DNA of 5,714 nt from an uncultured Bacteroidales bacterium (GTDB lineage Bacteria > Bacteroidota > Bacteroidia > Bacteroidales > Marinilabiliaceae), in assembly GCA_934725785.1 (NCBI GenBank), contig CAKVCS010000073.1, positions 1-5,714 on the forward strand, written 5' to 3'. The notes beneath the pieces were generated by a model. That model did no database searches. It saw only the letters and a program-made list of their open reading frames with translations, and was not told where the DNA came from. Position numbers and translations under genes: made by a program. Positions 5,597 to 5,714 of this stretch are shown piece after piece. Numbering within the stretch: the first letter of the stretch is position 1; each line of letters opens with the position of its first letter.

Positions 5597-5714
5597 CTAT
5601 TTCTTCGCGTTCTTCCTCTTTGCGCTCGCGTGCTCAAAGTTTTTCGCGTCGATGCTCTTGTTCAGTGTTTTCTCCTTAAGCTGGTACTGGGTGTAGCTGC
5701 CGTCTTTCTCCACC
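5597..5714 (-). CDS. C-terminal end of an unidentified protein
   Basis: Only the last 38 codons are in the window, ending in TAG at 5599-5597. The peptide starts VEKDGSYTQYQL, then KEKTLNKSIDAKNFEHAS, and ends in a Lys/Arg-rich tail, KRKNAKK. It is not an intact gene, since the open frame runs off the right edge. The pattern of a 'DGSYTQYQL' strand followed by 'LNKSIDAKNFE' is reminiscent of the last strands of LolA-like or lipoprotein-sorting proteins in this phylum, but the evidence is too thin to assign it. The correct frame is supported by the stop position just ahead of the strong hairpin. It appears to be the last gene of its own transcription unit, separate from tolC. Confidence 0.6.
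   Translation of the reverse strand, partial: VEKDGSYTQYQLKEKTLNKSIDAKNFEHASAKRKNAKK

Noticed and set aside
1..5714. Mobile element, CRISPR array, tRNA or other RNA gene
   Set aside because: I looked on both strands for transposase motifs, spaced direct repeats and cloverleaf-like arms and found none; the genes and short gaps account for the whole window.

Overview
The window looks like chromosomal DNA from a member of the Bacteroidota, most likely a Bacteroidales relative with moderately high GC (taxon inferred, not tested). The reasons are a long PurF-type amidotransferase of the form found in that phylum, a small secreted SPOR protein, a Bacteroidota-style TolC, near absence of strong Shine-Dalgarno sequences, and two exact matches to the Bacteroidota -7 promoter box TAnnTTTG just upstream of genes. 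Every supported gene reads on the minus strand, so gene order is described from right to left.

Region by region (minus-strand order): (1) 5714-5597, the last 38 codons of an unidentified protein. (2) 5596-5285, a 312-base intergenic region. It holds a 23-bp perfect inverted repeat just past that stop codon, an AT-rich spacer, a -7 box, and a roughly 75-nt leader with a GC hairpin. (3) 5284-2394, a tight three-gene cluster, probably one operon: a TolC-family outer-membrane efflux protein, a DUF2461 protein (8-nt gap), and an AlkZ-related winged-helix-like protein (12-nt gap). (4) 2393-2229, a short intergenic region with a weak hairpin and the next -7 box. (5) 2228-1791, a small exported SPOR-domain protein. 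(6) 1790-1636, an intergenic region with a 12-bp GC-rich stem and a poor promoter candidate. (7) 1635-1, amidophosphoribosyltransferase (PurF), cut by the left edge after 545 codons.

Functionally this is mostly housekeeping: the first step of purine synthesis (PurF), cell-envelope proteins (TolC, SPOR), and two conserved proteins of unknown role. TolC has no adaptor or pump gene beside it in the window, so its partners must lie elsewhere. The parts that go beyond routine annotation are the U-tract-free hairpins after all three complete or ending transcription units, the pairing of an orphan tolC with DUF2461 and AlkZ-related genes, and the altered active-site motifs in PurF and the AlkZ-related protein. 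I see no mobile element, CRISPR array, RNA gene or clear new multi-gene system.
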